Assembly: GCA_030248135.1 (NCBI GenBank)
Contig: JASANC010001711.1
Span: 174,686 to 238,685 of the forward strand
DNA: 64,000 nucleotides
Reading direction: 5' to 3'
DNA from: Theristus sp. LFF4_11
Taxonomy: Eukaryota > Nematoda > Chromadorea > Monhysterida > Xyalidae
Shown here: positions 1-16,365 of the stretch, piece after piece
Layout: every line of letters begins with the position of its first letter
Numbering within the stretch: the stretch's first letter is position 1
The notes under the pieces: generated by a model
Seen by the model: only the letters and a program-made list of their open reading frames with translations
Databases searched by the model: none
Told to the model about the DNA's origin: nothing
Program-made: the position numbers and the translations under genes

Positions 1-72
1 CAGAATAGAGTAAAAGTGAGAATCAGCAAGATTCGTACTGTGGCAGTTCGAGTACATTCCACGATTTCATAA

Positions 73-222
73 ATGGGCGTGGCAACGTTGCTGCTGCTGC
101 CGTATCTCGTCATCACGGCGCTCATCTTTGGCGCCGTCGTTGTCTGCCTGCGATTCATGCAGCATGCGCCGAGCGGCCAGCGCAGCAACGCGCGTGCGAA
201 CGGCTACACGGAAATGAAGTGA
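73..222 (+). CDS. 49-residue membrane-anchor ORF or alternative first exon
   Basis: The ORF begins at an ATG directly preceded by an in-frame TAA (70-72), so it cannot extend 5'. It encodes 49 residues: a hydrophobic stretch (about residues 4-26, rich in Leu, Val, Ile) followed by a short basic/polar tail ending GYTEMK. It is predicted to be a single-pass membrane microprotein or signal anchor. The stop lies 19 bases before the ATG of the bHLH gene, so it could be an upstream ORF of that mRNA. Alternatively, the last codons contain a possible donor (ATGAA|GTGAAA) whose phase fits the first cyclase exon at 2147, which would make this an alternative anchor exon of the guanylate cyclase. The family is not recognised. 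What is seen is the ORF and its hydrophobicity; both roles are inference. Confidence 0.4.
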   Translation: MGVATLLLLPYLVITALIFGAVVVCLRFMQHAPSGQRSNARANGYTEMK

Positions 223-241
223 AACAGCTGCAAATCGTCGC

Positions 242-1516
242 ATGGCAGCCGCATCATCTTCGTTGAACTTGTCCTTCAAAACGACAGCTGAAACGGCCGA
301 ACTGGCAGCAGAACAAGCGCCAGAAGACGTGAATGACACGCCAAATGTCGACGCTGCGGACACGTGTCCGATTCCGTCGATGAGTGAACTCTGCGCGTCC
401 TGGTTGAATCGACAGTTCACTGAGTTTGGCGTTGACACGCAGCAATCGTACTACGGCGTTGCCGCACTGGCACCGCTGAACTATGGTGCTGTGGTTGTGT
501 CTGGTGACGACGTCAACGCGACGAATCATTTGCAGCCGCTCGTCACAAACATTGACGCCCAATTGTCGATTGGCCGATTCGACGACGCTCCCGAAACATT
601 GGCTTCGATGAACGGATGGACGCTTAATTCGGCGCAATTGCACCATCACCAAAACTGCATCGTTGAGAACGTTCACGCCGCTGCCGTCCAGCAACAGCAA
701 CAGGCGTTGCAACCGATCAGAGATCCATTCATGTCACCGCCGCCAGCATCGGGCGAGGGGCGCAGTTCACCGGAGGGCAACCTGAATCGAATCTCAATCA
801 CCGATCGCAATGGCTCGATCAGACTGACTGCAACGGTGGCGAAGAGAAGTAAAACAATCAAGTCGTGTCACACCACGAGTTTGCCGTCAGTGGAGACGCT
901 CAAGACTGGCGGTGTTCTAACATCGGGAAACAGCGGCGCCGACAGCAGCGCCGGCAGTTCGGACGGTGCCGCACAGCCGCTGGTGGAGACGTATTACTAC
1001 GAACGACCAAAGGCGGCGTTGGTCGATTGCGATCGCGTGATCGAGACACTCGATGCACCGTCGGAACGGCGCCGACGTGGCCGGAAATGGAACGATGATG
1101 ACGATGAGAAGCAGTTGGCCGAAATGACAACCACCAATGAGCTGGACGACGAGGCGGACACGGACGAACGAGACGAACGAATCGCATCGGAGGCACCGGC
1201 GTCGCCGACGAAAAAAACGCGTCGCTCCGCTCGCAAGCGCACTCGCCGCCGTATGCCGACGCTGCAGCAGCGCAAACAGGCGAACGTGCGTGAACGCCGC
1301 CGCATGTACCACCTGAACAACGCGTTCGACATGCTGCGCCGGCGTGTGCCGACGTTCGCCTACGAGAAGCATTTGTCGCGCATCGAGACGCTACGCTTAG
1401 CGATCGGCTACATTCGATTCATGAGCGACCTGTTGCGCGACGAGAACGAGCAGATGCGCGCGCGCTACCTGAATGCGGCGGCCGAGGTGAACGCGAAGTG
1501 GTCGAACGTGTTCTAG
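242..1516 (+). CDS. bHLH transcription factor, Fer3/FERD3L-like
   Basis: Intronless ORF of 424 residues. The C-terminal part (about residues 335-397) is a basic helix-loop-helix domain: a basic region with NVRERRRM, helix 1 [12 protein letters not shown], loop [12 protein letters not shown] and helix 2 [16 protein letters not shown]. The [15 protein letters not shown] segment is the hallmark of the Fer3/FERD3L/PTF1A group, and [10 protein letters not shown] fits Fer3 best. The Glu and Arg of the basic region that read E-box DNA are present, so it should bind DNA as a dimer with an E protein in the nucleus. The N-terminal 330 residues are low complexity: a poly-Gln stretch, Ser/Gly-rich segments, an acidic cluster (WNDDDDEK) and a basic cluster ([14 protein letters not shown]) that probably acts as a nuclear signal. 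It lies upstream of, or nested inside, the same-strand guanylate cyclase gene. Fer3 group assignment is firm; orthology is inferred. Confidence 0.88.
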   Translation: MAAASSSLNLSFKTTAETAELAAEQAPEDVNDTPNVDAADTCPIPSMSELCASWLNRQFTEFGVDTQQSYYGVAALAPLNYGAVVVSGDDVNATNHLQPLVTNIDAQLSIGRFDDAPETLASMNGWTLNSAQLHHHQNCIVENVHAAAVQQQQQALQPIRDPFMSPPPASGEGRSSPEGNLNRISITDRNGSIRLTATVAKRSKTIKSCHTTSLPSVETLKTGGVLTSGNSGADSSAGSSDGAAQPLVETYYYERPKAALVDCDRVIETLDAPSERRRRGRKWNDDDDEKQLAEMTTTNELDDEADTDERDERIASEAPASPTKKTRRSARKRTRRRMPTLQQRKQANVRERRRMYHLNNAFDMLRRRVPTFAYEKHLSRIETLRLAIGYIRFMSDLLRDENEQMRARYLNAAAEVNAKWSNVF

Positions 1517-2146
1517 ATGTGATCAGTTGTCTGCTAGGAGACGACCGTTTCTGACCGGAGTTCACGTGAAAACCGCAGCGTGCATTACAAAGTCGTATTA
1601 TGGATAATGTCTGTTTGAAATGGCACGATCCGGTTGAACGTAGGTTGAAAGCGCACTTATTTCAGTGGTCGGTTGCCATCGATTTGTGTTTAGTGTTCTT
1701 GAAACTCGTGATTCAAAAGAATTGTGTGACATTCGTGCTTTCTTCGAATTTGTGATTCTGGGCTGCCTTTCATGATTGATGATTTGTTTCACTTGTTTTT
1801 TGACGAGCACTGATAAATTTTAATTTGGATGTTTTTCGTAGTGGATCACTGGCATACTAAGATGTAAAAAACCGTTAAAAATTAGACAATCACTCTTTGA
1901 TCGAAATTATTCAGGCTTAAAAAAGATAATGTCGTGATGTGAGATAATGAAAACCACGGTATCAAGAAGATGAGGTAAATGTGTTCATCGTCCGAGGCCT
2001 GACCAGCGTATGAAAATTGGAATGTTTTCCAGTGTCCTTGTTACAATGTCTCATGCACAAATCGGTTGTTGTGGTTTCATGTTATGTACAAAGAATGTGA
2101 AACCGGAAATTTTTCGCATGAGTGTGATTTGACGAACTTTCTGCAG
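1517..2146 (+). other. non-coding spacer between bHLH ORF and first cyclase exon
   Basis: AT-rich sequence without supportable exons. It probably holds the bHLH 3' UTR and intronic sequence of the guanylate cyclase; a clear acceptor (TTTCTGCAG) closes it at 2146. No receptor, transmembrane or kinase-homology exon of the cyclase was found here. Confidence 0.6.
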
Positions 2147-8653
<6,507 letters not shown>

Positions 8654-10974
8654 TCACCATCCACATCGCAAACTGCTGTTCTCTGCTCTGCACTTTTGTT
8701 GCCGGGTGTTGTTTTTTTGTTTGTTGCCTGCCCTGCCACGACGGGTGCTCCCCACTACTGTTACTTTCTCGTGTTTTCTTTCGTTTAGAAAAATGTTAGT
8801 TGATGAAAAGCGGCATTTATGTTGAACGCAGAGTGTGACACGAATGAACTGGAACCGCTTTGCTTTGTGAATTATGTGCCTGCTCAAGTATTCAATCGTA
8901 ACTGAAAGTCATCATTAGTCGGTTTAGGTCGGTTTTTGGTGATTGATCACTGATTACTAAAAGTGTTACTCACGTCATATGATGGTGCTGTTCAGTTGCT
9001 TGCTCTGTTTTTTGTTTGAAATTCTCAAACCAAAACGCGACACCACACAAACTGTGAAGCGTTCAATTGCCAGTTTGTTTTTAAGCTTTGTAAATACAGA
9101 TTTATTGAACGAATGTTGATATAGTCAACTATGATGCATTTGTACACATGATCTATAATTGTTGCCAAACGTAAACCTTACACTTCAGCTCAGCACACTA
9201 GGAAAAATCAAGCCCGTCTGTTTGTTGCGGGTTAGTAATGAGTTATAATAATCAAAAGTTATTTTGAAAAGTTCTATTTTCAAAGTTCAGCTCGTTGGCA
9301 ATCTCAGTTATTTTTGTTTTTGTCATAACTGGACGCTGTTTTGTGTCGTAAATTTTTCGTTGCACAAAGTGTCGTGCATCACTGAAAGACCGTGCCTTAT
9401 GATTTATGTGAGCTTCGTCCTGTAGAAGCTGTTTTGAATTTCGTGAAACAAACTATGATATTATTGTGCTTTAGATTTATTGTACAATACCTATTTTCAA
9501 CGTTGGTTTCAATTTGTTTTCACTTTGCGTTATGTTGGTGTTTCTGTTGGCCTGCATCATGTTTGTTAAAGTTATACTTGTGGTATGATAGTTGTTTGAA
9601 TGTTTCAGTGTTTTGTTTCAACTTTTCATTGTTTTCTGTTCGATCATTTGGTTCGGGTTTTTATTCCTCAATCAAGACAAGTGGCAAGACGTCAGAATTG
9701 AATAAAAACATGACTTTTTACATGTTTGCGTTTTGGTTTTTGTGGAGTTCTGTTTTTCCACCATCAATCCCATGCGAAAGTGGTGGGTTATTACCGGAGT
9801 CACGTGTTATCGTGGTTCAACCGAAACGTTGCGGATAGAGCCACGTGAAGCGACGGCTTTTATTTTACGTGTGTCATTTGATCATAAAAACATGCTTACA
9901 ACCATTGAAAACAGAGCTACGTGAAAAAAACGCCCAAACAGCAGGAAACCGTGGTTTTGTGTGCTCTGTTTATCACGCATAAACCTGGCTACATTCTGAT
10001 TGTCCCAGCGTACCACACATACTCCTAAAAACTAGAATTTATCTGTGTATATAGTGAAAAACGTTTGAAGTTTTGTTTGAGAAGATCAATAACTTAGCGG
10101 CAAAACAAAAAAAAGCGGATCTCAACAGCTTCATTCTATCGCGCATTCAAATACCTTGAAATGGGGGAACTCTTGAAACACTGCAGGTTTGCTGAACCAC
10201 CAAGACAGACATATACATCACTTCCTCCAACAAAACCGATGTTTCGTTGTGCAATGTTTACGATGTTTCTGCGTTTGGTGCGTACCACCACACCACTTGA
10301 GTGAAACACTGTCGCGCAGCAATGTCCTCTGCGTTGTTCGTTGTTGTCATCGCTTTTACGTTCATTTGCATTCAGTTCTGCAAAGCTGCAACCTTCCAAT
10401 AGGAATATTTTCGATTTTTTGGTCTGCTTTTCACGCAAATTTTTTTGTTCGAGTCCGTCGTGTTGACGGTGAACTGATGCACCGGCATCGCATTTCGACT
10501 TCATGTTTTTTTGTTTTTTTTGTTCGCGCGCCGGTTCCGGAAGCCATAAGATACCAAACTCCGGCGGAAACGGGCAATACTGCCCCGAGCCCAATTTACC
10601 CTCGGCTCTGGAGGGAGTAGACCATTAGATCTTGTTGGTCACTTTAGTTTCCATTGTGTCTGTCTTGTCCGCAGCGAGGTTCGAACTTTCCACCCACAGA
10701 ACGGCAGGCGAAAGCGCTACACCTGCGCTACAGACGCGACAGATGTTCGATGAAAGTTTGCCACTGCAATGAAAAGCCTGTTTGCCAACTGCCCCCCATT
10801 GCAGACATCGCACTGGCCACGCGCGAGTCAGAGCGCTGCGACCGTGTGCCGCTCACTTCTCCCGCGCCCCGAGCGCTCCCGGAGCAATTCTCGATCGTCG
10901 ACGACGCCTACAGTCCGTCCAAGTGCAGCTATCACCAAGCAATCTCCGCTCGACCAGCCTCACTCGACGCGGCC
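8654..10974. other. intergenic region, cyclase to lipid phosphatase
   Basis: AT-rich in its first two-thirds, probably including the cyclase 3' UTR. Long open stretches near 9392-9838 have biased, T-rich composition and no recognisable domain, so they are not called genes. A tRNA-like element lies near its right end, and the promoter and 5' UTR of the downstream phosphatase should be here. Confidence 0.6.
10672..10740 (-). repeat. tRNA-derived element with A and B boxes
   Basis: Read on the minus strand it carries TAGCGCAGGTG (A box) and AGTTCGAACC (B box) at tRNA-like spacing and a D-arm-like GCGC...GCGC. The anticodon and T stems do not pair well, which suggests a SINE head or pseudo-tRNA rather than a functional gene. 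Confidence 0.4.
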
Positions 10975-13158
10975 ATGTTCACGATCTCGATTGGACGCAT
11001 GATTCTGGACGTTGTGCTGCTCGCACTGTCCGGCATCGGTCTCTTGCTGTATGATCAGTTGGCTGTACCCGTTGAACGGGGACTCTACTGCGACGACGAC
11101 TCGCTGCGATACCCGTACAAGCCGGACACGGTCTCGCGGCTGCTGTGCGCGGTCGTTGGCGGCGGCATCGCCATCATGCTCGTGCGTGTGCTCGCGGTTT
11201 TTTTGACGCTGGTTTTTTTGTGGGCTGTCTCTGTTGTTCAACGCAATTGTAATGCGCTTCAGACAATCGCTGCTTTCTGAAAACCTGAGTTTTTTTCCCA
11301 GATCATCGTCTTCGAAACGCTGCGTGTGCTGGTTGAAAATCGTGAATTCAAAGACCAAGCTCCGCCGGAGGCATGGAAGTACAACATCGGCAAATTTCAA
11401 ATACACCGGATATGGCCGCGGTTGTGGATGTGCATTGGTGAGAATAATTCAGCTTCGTCACCCACTGAAATCATTGAGTCCAATCAATTTGAATATTTTG
11501 TTGAACGTTGAATTCTACTTGTGACAGTTCTGTTTTGTGGCAATTTTTAGTTGTTTTTTTTGGCAGGTTTCTTTCTGTTCGGTGCGATCGCAGACCAGTT
11601 GATTGCGGACATTGGCAAGTTCAATATCGGCCGACTTCGGCCGCACTTTTGGGACATCTGCAAGCCGAACACAACAGCGTGCGACACCACTGACGGTCTG
11701 TGCGTATATGAGCTCGCAGTTGGAGAACTTTTGGGGTTGGGGTTGAAATTGTTTAGGTTGGGGTTGGGGAACTTGCGATGTTTGACGATTCGGGTGGACT
11801 GGAGGGCAAAAATTCGTTTGCAGAGGTACGACGACACGTCTACATCGACGGCTTCGAGTGCACCGTGACAGATCGACCGAAAGAGCTGCACGACTCGCGT
11901 CTCTCGTTTCCGTCCGGTCACGCGGCGTTCAGCTTCTACAGCATGGTCTTCGCCGTGGTCAGCTTCTTCGCAGTTTTGCATGATCTCTCGCACTGAGACG
12001 AAATTGTAGTTTCGCTGTTCAGTTTGTTCTCGAGTGAGCTGTTTTTTTAGCCATCCACTCTTTGCATAGCCAGTTTTTCGCGAATCACTCTGGTTTCATT
12101 TCATGCTTACATTAGAGTAGTTCCGAGAGCGTTTCCGGTGTTTTCAGTTCAAACGCTCTTGTCTTGACGCACTGATTTGGTGGATCGTGTGAATAGTGAA
12201 AGTGGGGTTGGCAAAAACCGGTTTTTTTCAAACCGAAAAAAACGGGGAAAAACTGGAACTAAAAATTGGAGAGCTTGAAGTTTGTGCAAAAAATGTTAAC
12301 TTTAAGCAGGAAATTGCAAAACTTTTAAAAACAGTCCGCTGGTCGTTTTGCCAGGTGCAGTTCAGTTGAATGACAGCAAAGCGTCCTGGATGCCCGTTTT
12401 GCAGCTGTACCTGCAGTCGCGCGTCTACTGGCCGCTGTACAGTCGCCTCGGCACGCCTGTCATTCAGACGCTGTGCTTCGCGTGGGCCGTCTATGTGGCC
12501 GTGTCGCGTATATCCGACTACAAACACCACTGGAGTGACGTGTTCGCCGGTTCACTCTTGGGCGCAACCGTCGCCGTGCTCGTCGTCAGTTGGGCGGTTT
12601 TTTTTCCTCGTTTCAAATTGAAGATTTTTGAATGGCAAATTCGGAGATCTGCAGCGTAGAACGGTAGAATTTTTAATTTGCAAAAACTACTGCTCCCATT
12701 GTCGTCATTGGCATTCTCAATTCCACACGTGAAGTTCGCTGTTTGCGGTTTTGCCCGGTAGACTGCGCACCGCGGTGCCCCCTCGGCTCGTCAGTGCGGC
12801 GGTCACCGGGCAGAACAGCGAAACCGTTTTGTCTTCAGAGCAGAGCTTATAGTCTGTCTCGATACCATGTTTGCGTGTCCTACCAAATTTGGTGAAGCGG
12901 AGCGAACTGTTCATTTTGACTGCGAGACGTGCACATTTTGTTGTCGCCAATTATCCACTTCACTTGACCACCAACTTTGTTCGAAACACACAGGCGGCGG
13001 TGGTGGCGCGTCTGTTCGACCGTCGCGAGCTGCCCCCCGAGTATGAACGGCGTTACTTTGAGCCGGGACGTGAAATACGTCTGGACACGACGTGCCACCC
13101 GCAACCGGCCACAGCACAAAGCGCGCGCACACAACAACAACTGCAACACGAATTCTGA
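10975..13158 (+). CDS. lipid phosphate phosphatase (PAP2/LPP family)
   Basis: Exons 10975-11181, 11302-11437, 11567-11695, 11824-11957, 12405-12581 (or 12584), 12994-13158; about 315 residues, the usual LPP length. It is a six-pass membrane enzyme that removes phosphate from phosphatidate, lysophosphatidate and related lipids. The three catalytic motifs are intact and in order: KFNIGRLRPHFW (K-x6-RP), LSFPSGHAAFSFYSM (PSGH, catalytic His) and SRISDYKHHWSDV (SR-x5-H-x3-D, nucleophile His). The loop between motifs 1 and 2 has paired Cys as in other LPPs. The start MFTISIGRMILDVVLL was chosen because it opens the first transmembrane helix at the normal LPP position, although the frame is open further upstream. 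The acceptor at 12404 was chosen because it gives FYSMVFAV-LYLQSR, matching family spacing. The C-terminal tail is short and polar. Confidence 0.92.
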
Positions 13159-14562
13159 TCTTGAATGCCGCACGGGACAACGACAACACTGCAGGCTTTC
13201 TGCTTGTTACTCGTTTTTTGTTTTTCTTCCTGGGTGGTTCGCATCTAAATGGGTGGAATTTTTGCATCCGATTTTTTAAAAAAGATGCTGAATGCATCCT
13301 AGAAATGCATGCCATTTTTAGTCAAAATGCAGAAGGCTTTAAAAATTGTTGATCAGAAACTGCATTTCACAGTGCAACTTGATTTTCTGCAACAGCAACA
13401 ACAGTGTAAAAAAATTTCTTCGCTTCGCGGCCAGTGACCATGTCTCAGTGACCATGTTTACGCTGCTGATCAGCCACGAGATACAAGCTGCCTTGCTGAC
13501 GCTGGTTTCAAACCGAAGAACACGCACGTTCTAAATGTCTGCACGATTTACCTTGCCGTAATTGACGAGTTTCGTTTTTTAAAACCCTTTGCCAGTTTTA
13601 TGACATTCAAATTTGACTTTCAAATTCCCTTAAAACGGTACAAACCGTTTTAAGATTTTTGCATCAATTTGCATCTTTTTTCGCTGGCGGATGCCAATTG
13701 CATCCTGGCGATTTTAAAGAAACAAAACCCAGGTTCGGTCGTCTGTGTTCAACTGAAGGTCTGTCTTCACTGCCTACAAGACGTTTGCTTCTTTATTTCA
13801 GTTCTTTTGATCACTTTGGATTAGACTTTGTTTCTGGCCTTTATTGTCGGTTGTTTTTCCGTTTTGATTTTGAAAAAAATTAGCATGTGCATAAGCTTAC
13901 TTGCAAGATTGACCCTTGTCAGATCCTAATAACAAACCATGAAGTTAGGAATCAAGTATCACCTTTTTGTTTGTTTGCTATTTTACTCTTCAGTGTTTAT
14001 GTTGATTCTCGCTTGATTTTTTTGTTGAATTGTACTTGTAGTTGTATAACTGATAATACCAAAAACAATCATGAACATTTTCATTTTGAAAAAAAAAATG
14101 AAACAGCGAACCTTCTGTTAAGTCAGTTTTTTGCCCAGTATTCTGTGCTTTTTTATGGGTGTCTCTTGTGTCGAAAATGCGTGGCATTAAACCGTTGTGT
14201 ATAATATTATCAATATGTGTTGTTCAGAATTGGAATCTCTTTTGTGAACATAAGGAGCTCATGATTGAAACTTTAAAAAACTAGGCATTGATTCGCAACA
14301 TATTACAGTATTTTTGTTGTCCGTGTACACTGTGTACTATCTTGTTAGATGTGTGCATCAAATAAATTAGACAATGATGAGCGGAAATTGCATTTAGAAA
14401 TTTATTTTGTCTAAAAAAGAGCTGGTTTTTCACCAGTATTCAAGTTTATATATCTGAAATCAGCTGAACAGGTGATGGAATAGTGAAACGTCTCTGTAAC
14501 ACTTCCATTTACCACCAGATATTTGCGTTCACGGATTCCACCAGGCGCACTGTTGCGCAGCA
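13159..14562. other. intergenic region, lipid phosphatase to mL50
   Basis: AT-rich with long T and A runs and no supportable exon on either strand. It should hold the phosphatase 3' UTR and the mL50 promoter. Nothing else is recognised. Confidence 0.6.
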
Positions 14563-16055
14563 ATGCAACACGTCGCCATACTTGTCCGGCGCATTGCGTT
14601 CACCGGCACATTGTTCACGTCGCAGTTTGCGGTGTGCAACAGCGCGCCGGTGAATGGTGACCGTGGTGGCGAGGCGGTCGAGGAGCATGAGCGTGTGGAT
14701 GAGGCAGTCGCGCGCGGGTTAGCAGCGCTGTTCTGTTTCTGTTTCATTCGACGCACACAAGCGTCAGGCGAATGCACAAGGATACGAGTTCCAGCCGAAG
14801 AAATGACAATTGACAGCATATTTGCACTAATTTGGTTGCATTTTCTTATTTGAGAAGGGTGGTGCCGTGCGTGTCTAGGTGCAGTGCCATTTATTCCTTT
14901 TTTTCAAAATTATTAATTCCTTGTGTCAGCGGTGTGTTTGACCTGTGTATTCTTTTCACATCTGTCGAATTTCCATTCAGGGTGATGAAATTCAAACAGC
15001 GCTACGTGCCGCAGAAAGATTTGATGGAACGGATAGAGGAAGTCGTTCACGAGGAGCTGCCGGACAGTGCAGACACGAACGACTGCATGAACGTGTCCCT
15101 GAACAACCCTTGGTTGAAGTTCAAGGTAATGTTTTAACGTTTGTTAAGGTTTGCTTTGTTTGGGTTTTTTTTTTGTTTCCGGTTGCGTGTATTTCGCACA
15201 CTGGGCTGCTTTTGAGAAATTAACCAATTTGCATGATGGTCCTCTGCATTTCGGCCTGGCCAACATTATATGCAGAAGAGGGGTGGCCTCATCAGTGATG
15301 TGCCCCTCTTGAACCACTTGTGTCGTAAAACTTGAGCATAGACTTAGTAATTGACAAGAAATTATTATTGACAAGAAAATAGAATCTGAATTATTGGACG
15401 TCCTGTCCATTGGTTACCAGAAAATGAGTTTAAAAAAGCGGTGCCACTGCAGCTGCTGAGCACTCTCGCCGACCGTCTCGGGCCTCGTGTGCCGAATTCG
15501 CAACTGCACGAAATGACGCGCGTCGCGGACGTGGTCGAGTTTTACCAGAAGCCCATCTCGAACGTCGCCTCGTACAACGAGCTCGCCCGAAACACGCAGA
15601 CGAGACCACGAAATCTGCACGTCGTTGAGCACGCCGTCCGATTCCATCCAGACGACAAACAGGCGCACCATGGAGGTCGGCGGGTTCCATTCTTGTTGTT
15701 GCTGTTTTTCCAAACGTTTCATCATTTTTGCTATAAACCCGCTTTTCCATTTTTTTCGTTTCGTTTTTGTGACTTGCTGCAAGTGTTTCGGCTGTTTTTT
15801 TTGGTACTTGCTTTGCTGCCAGACGGACCCAGTGCTTTGCAACATTCAGGGGTCACCGCCTATCCCGGCACTGGTGGCCGCGTGTTTGGCCTGCGCAACA
15901 GACGCTTCCAGCGTCAGTTCAATCCGAAACGAGACTGGTACGACTTTGTCGACAGAAACTTTGACCACAGCAAACGAGCGCCGAAGGGGTCACCGTGGTC
16001 GGAACAGGAAATCAAGCGGATGGATCGATTTATGAAGAAAATTCCAGTGTATTAG
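14563..16055 (+). CDS. mrpl-50: mitochondrial large-subunit ribosomal protein mL50
   Basis: Four exons, 14563-14717, 14981-15125, 15453-15675, 15823-16055, all phase-compatible, giving 251 residues. It is a component of the mitochondrial ribosome large subunit. The diagnostic core spans exons 2 and 3: RYVPQKDLMERIEEVV, then LLSTLADRLGPRVPNSQLHEM and VADVVEFYQKPI, matching the MRPL50 family block in which LAxxLGxxVPNSxLHxM precedes VxDVxxFY. The N-terminus starts with basic and hydrophobic residues (MQHVAILVRRIAF), fitting a mitochondrial presequence. The last exon encodes a basic extension (FQRQFNPKRDWYDFVDRNFD) beyond the end of the vertebrate protein. The gene lies tail to tail with the minus-strand GPCR, 310 bases between stops. 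The gene symbol follows nematode style and is descriptive. Confidence 0.9.
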
Positions 16056-16365
16056 TGGTAGCCAAGTCAGATTTATCCTAATTATTCTGCTCTGCGATTG
16101 TTTTGTGTTATTTCAATGAACAATCTGCTGAAAACGGAAAACACCGAGAATAGTGAAACACATCGTGTGTGGCATGCCTGTTCTGGGACTTCAGCTAAAA
16201 TGAATCAAACGTTTGCGAAACTTTCAGCGGCGGTGACGCATAACTCGAGTAGATTATGGACTGTTGTTTTTATACTGTTACACAGATTGCCATATCACAG
16301 AGCATGCGCCAGTTTTGACAATGCAATTTCGCAACCCAAAACGCAGACTTTCACAATCACTATTG
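16056..16365. other. short gap between convergent mL50 and GPCR genes
   Basis: 310 bases between the two stop codons. It probably holds both 3' UTRs; no other feature is seen. Confidence 0.6.

Noticed and set aside
9392..9838. 148-codon plus-strand ORF with hydrophobic, Phe/Cys-rich content
   Set aside because: T-rich composition explains the Phe/Leu/Cys bias; no domain, no splice partners, and it lies in the likely 3' UTR of the cyclase gene.
10136..10620. ORFs of about 150 codons overlapping on both strands
   Set aside because: Opposite-strand overlap, no family similarity and no coding-like GC rise.
12720..12830. Inverted words (CGCTGTT...TTTGCCCGGT and complement) in the last lipid-phosphatase intron, considered as another MITE
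   Set aside because: Arms are short and interrupted, and no second copy was found in the window.
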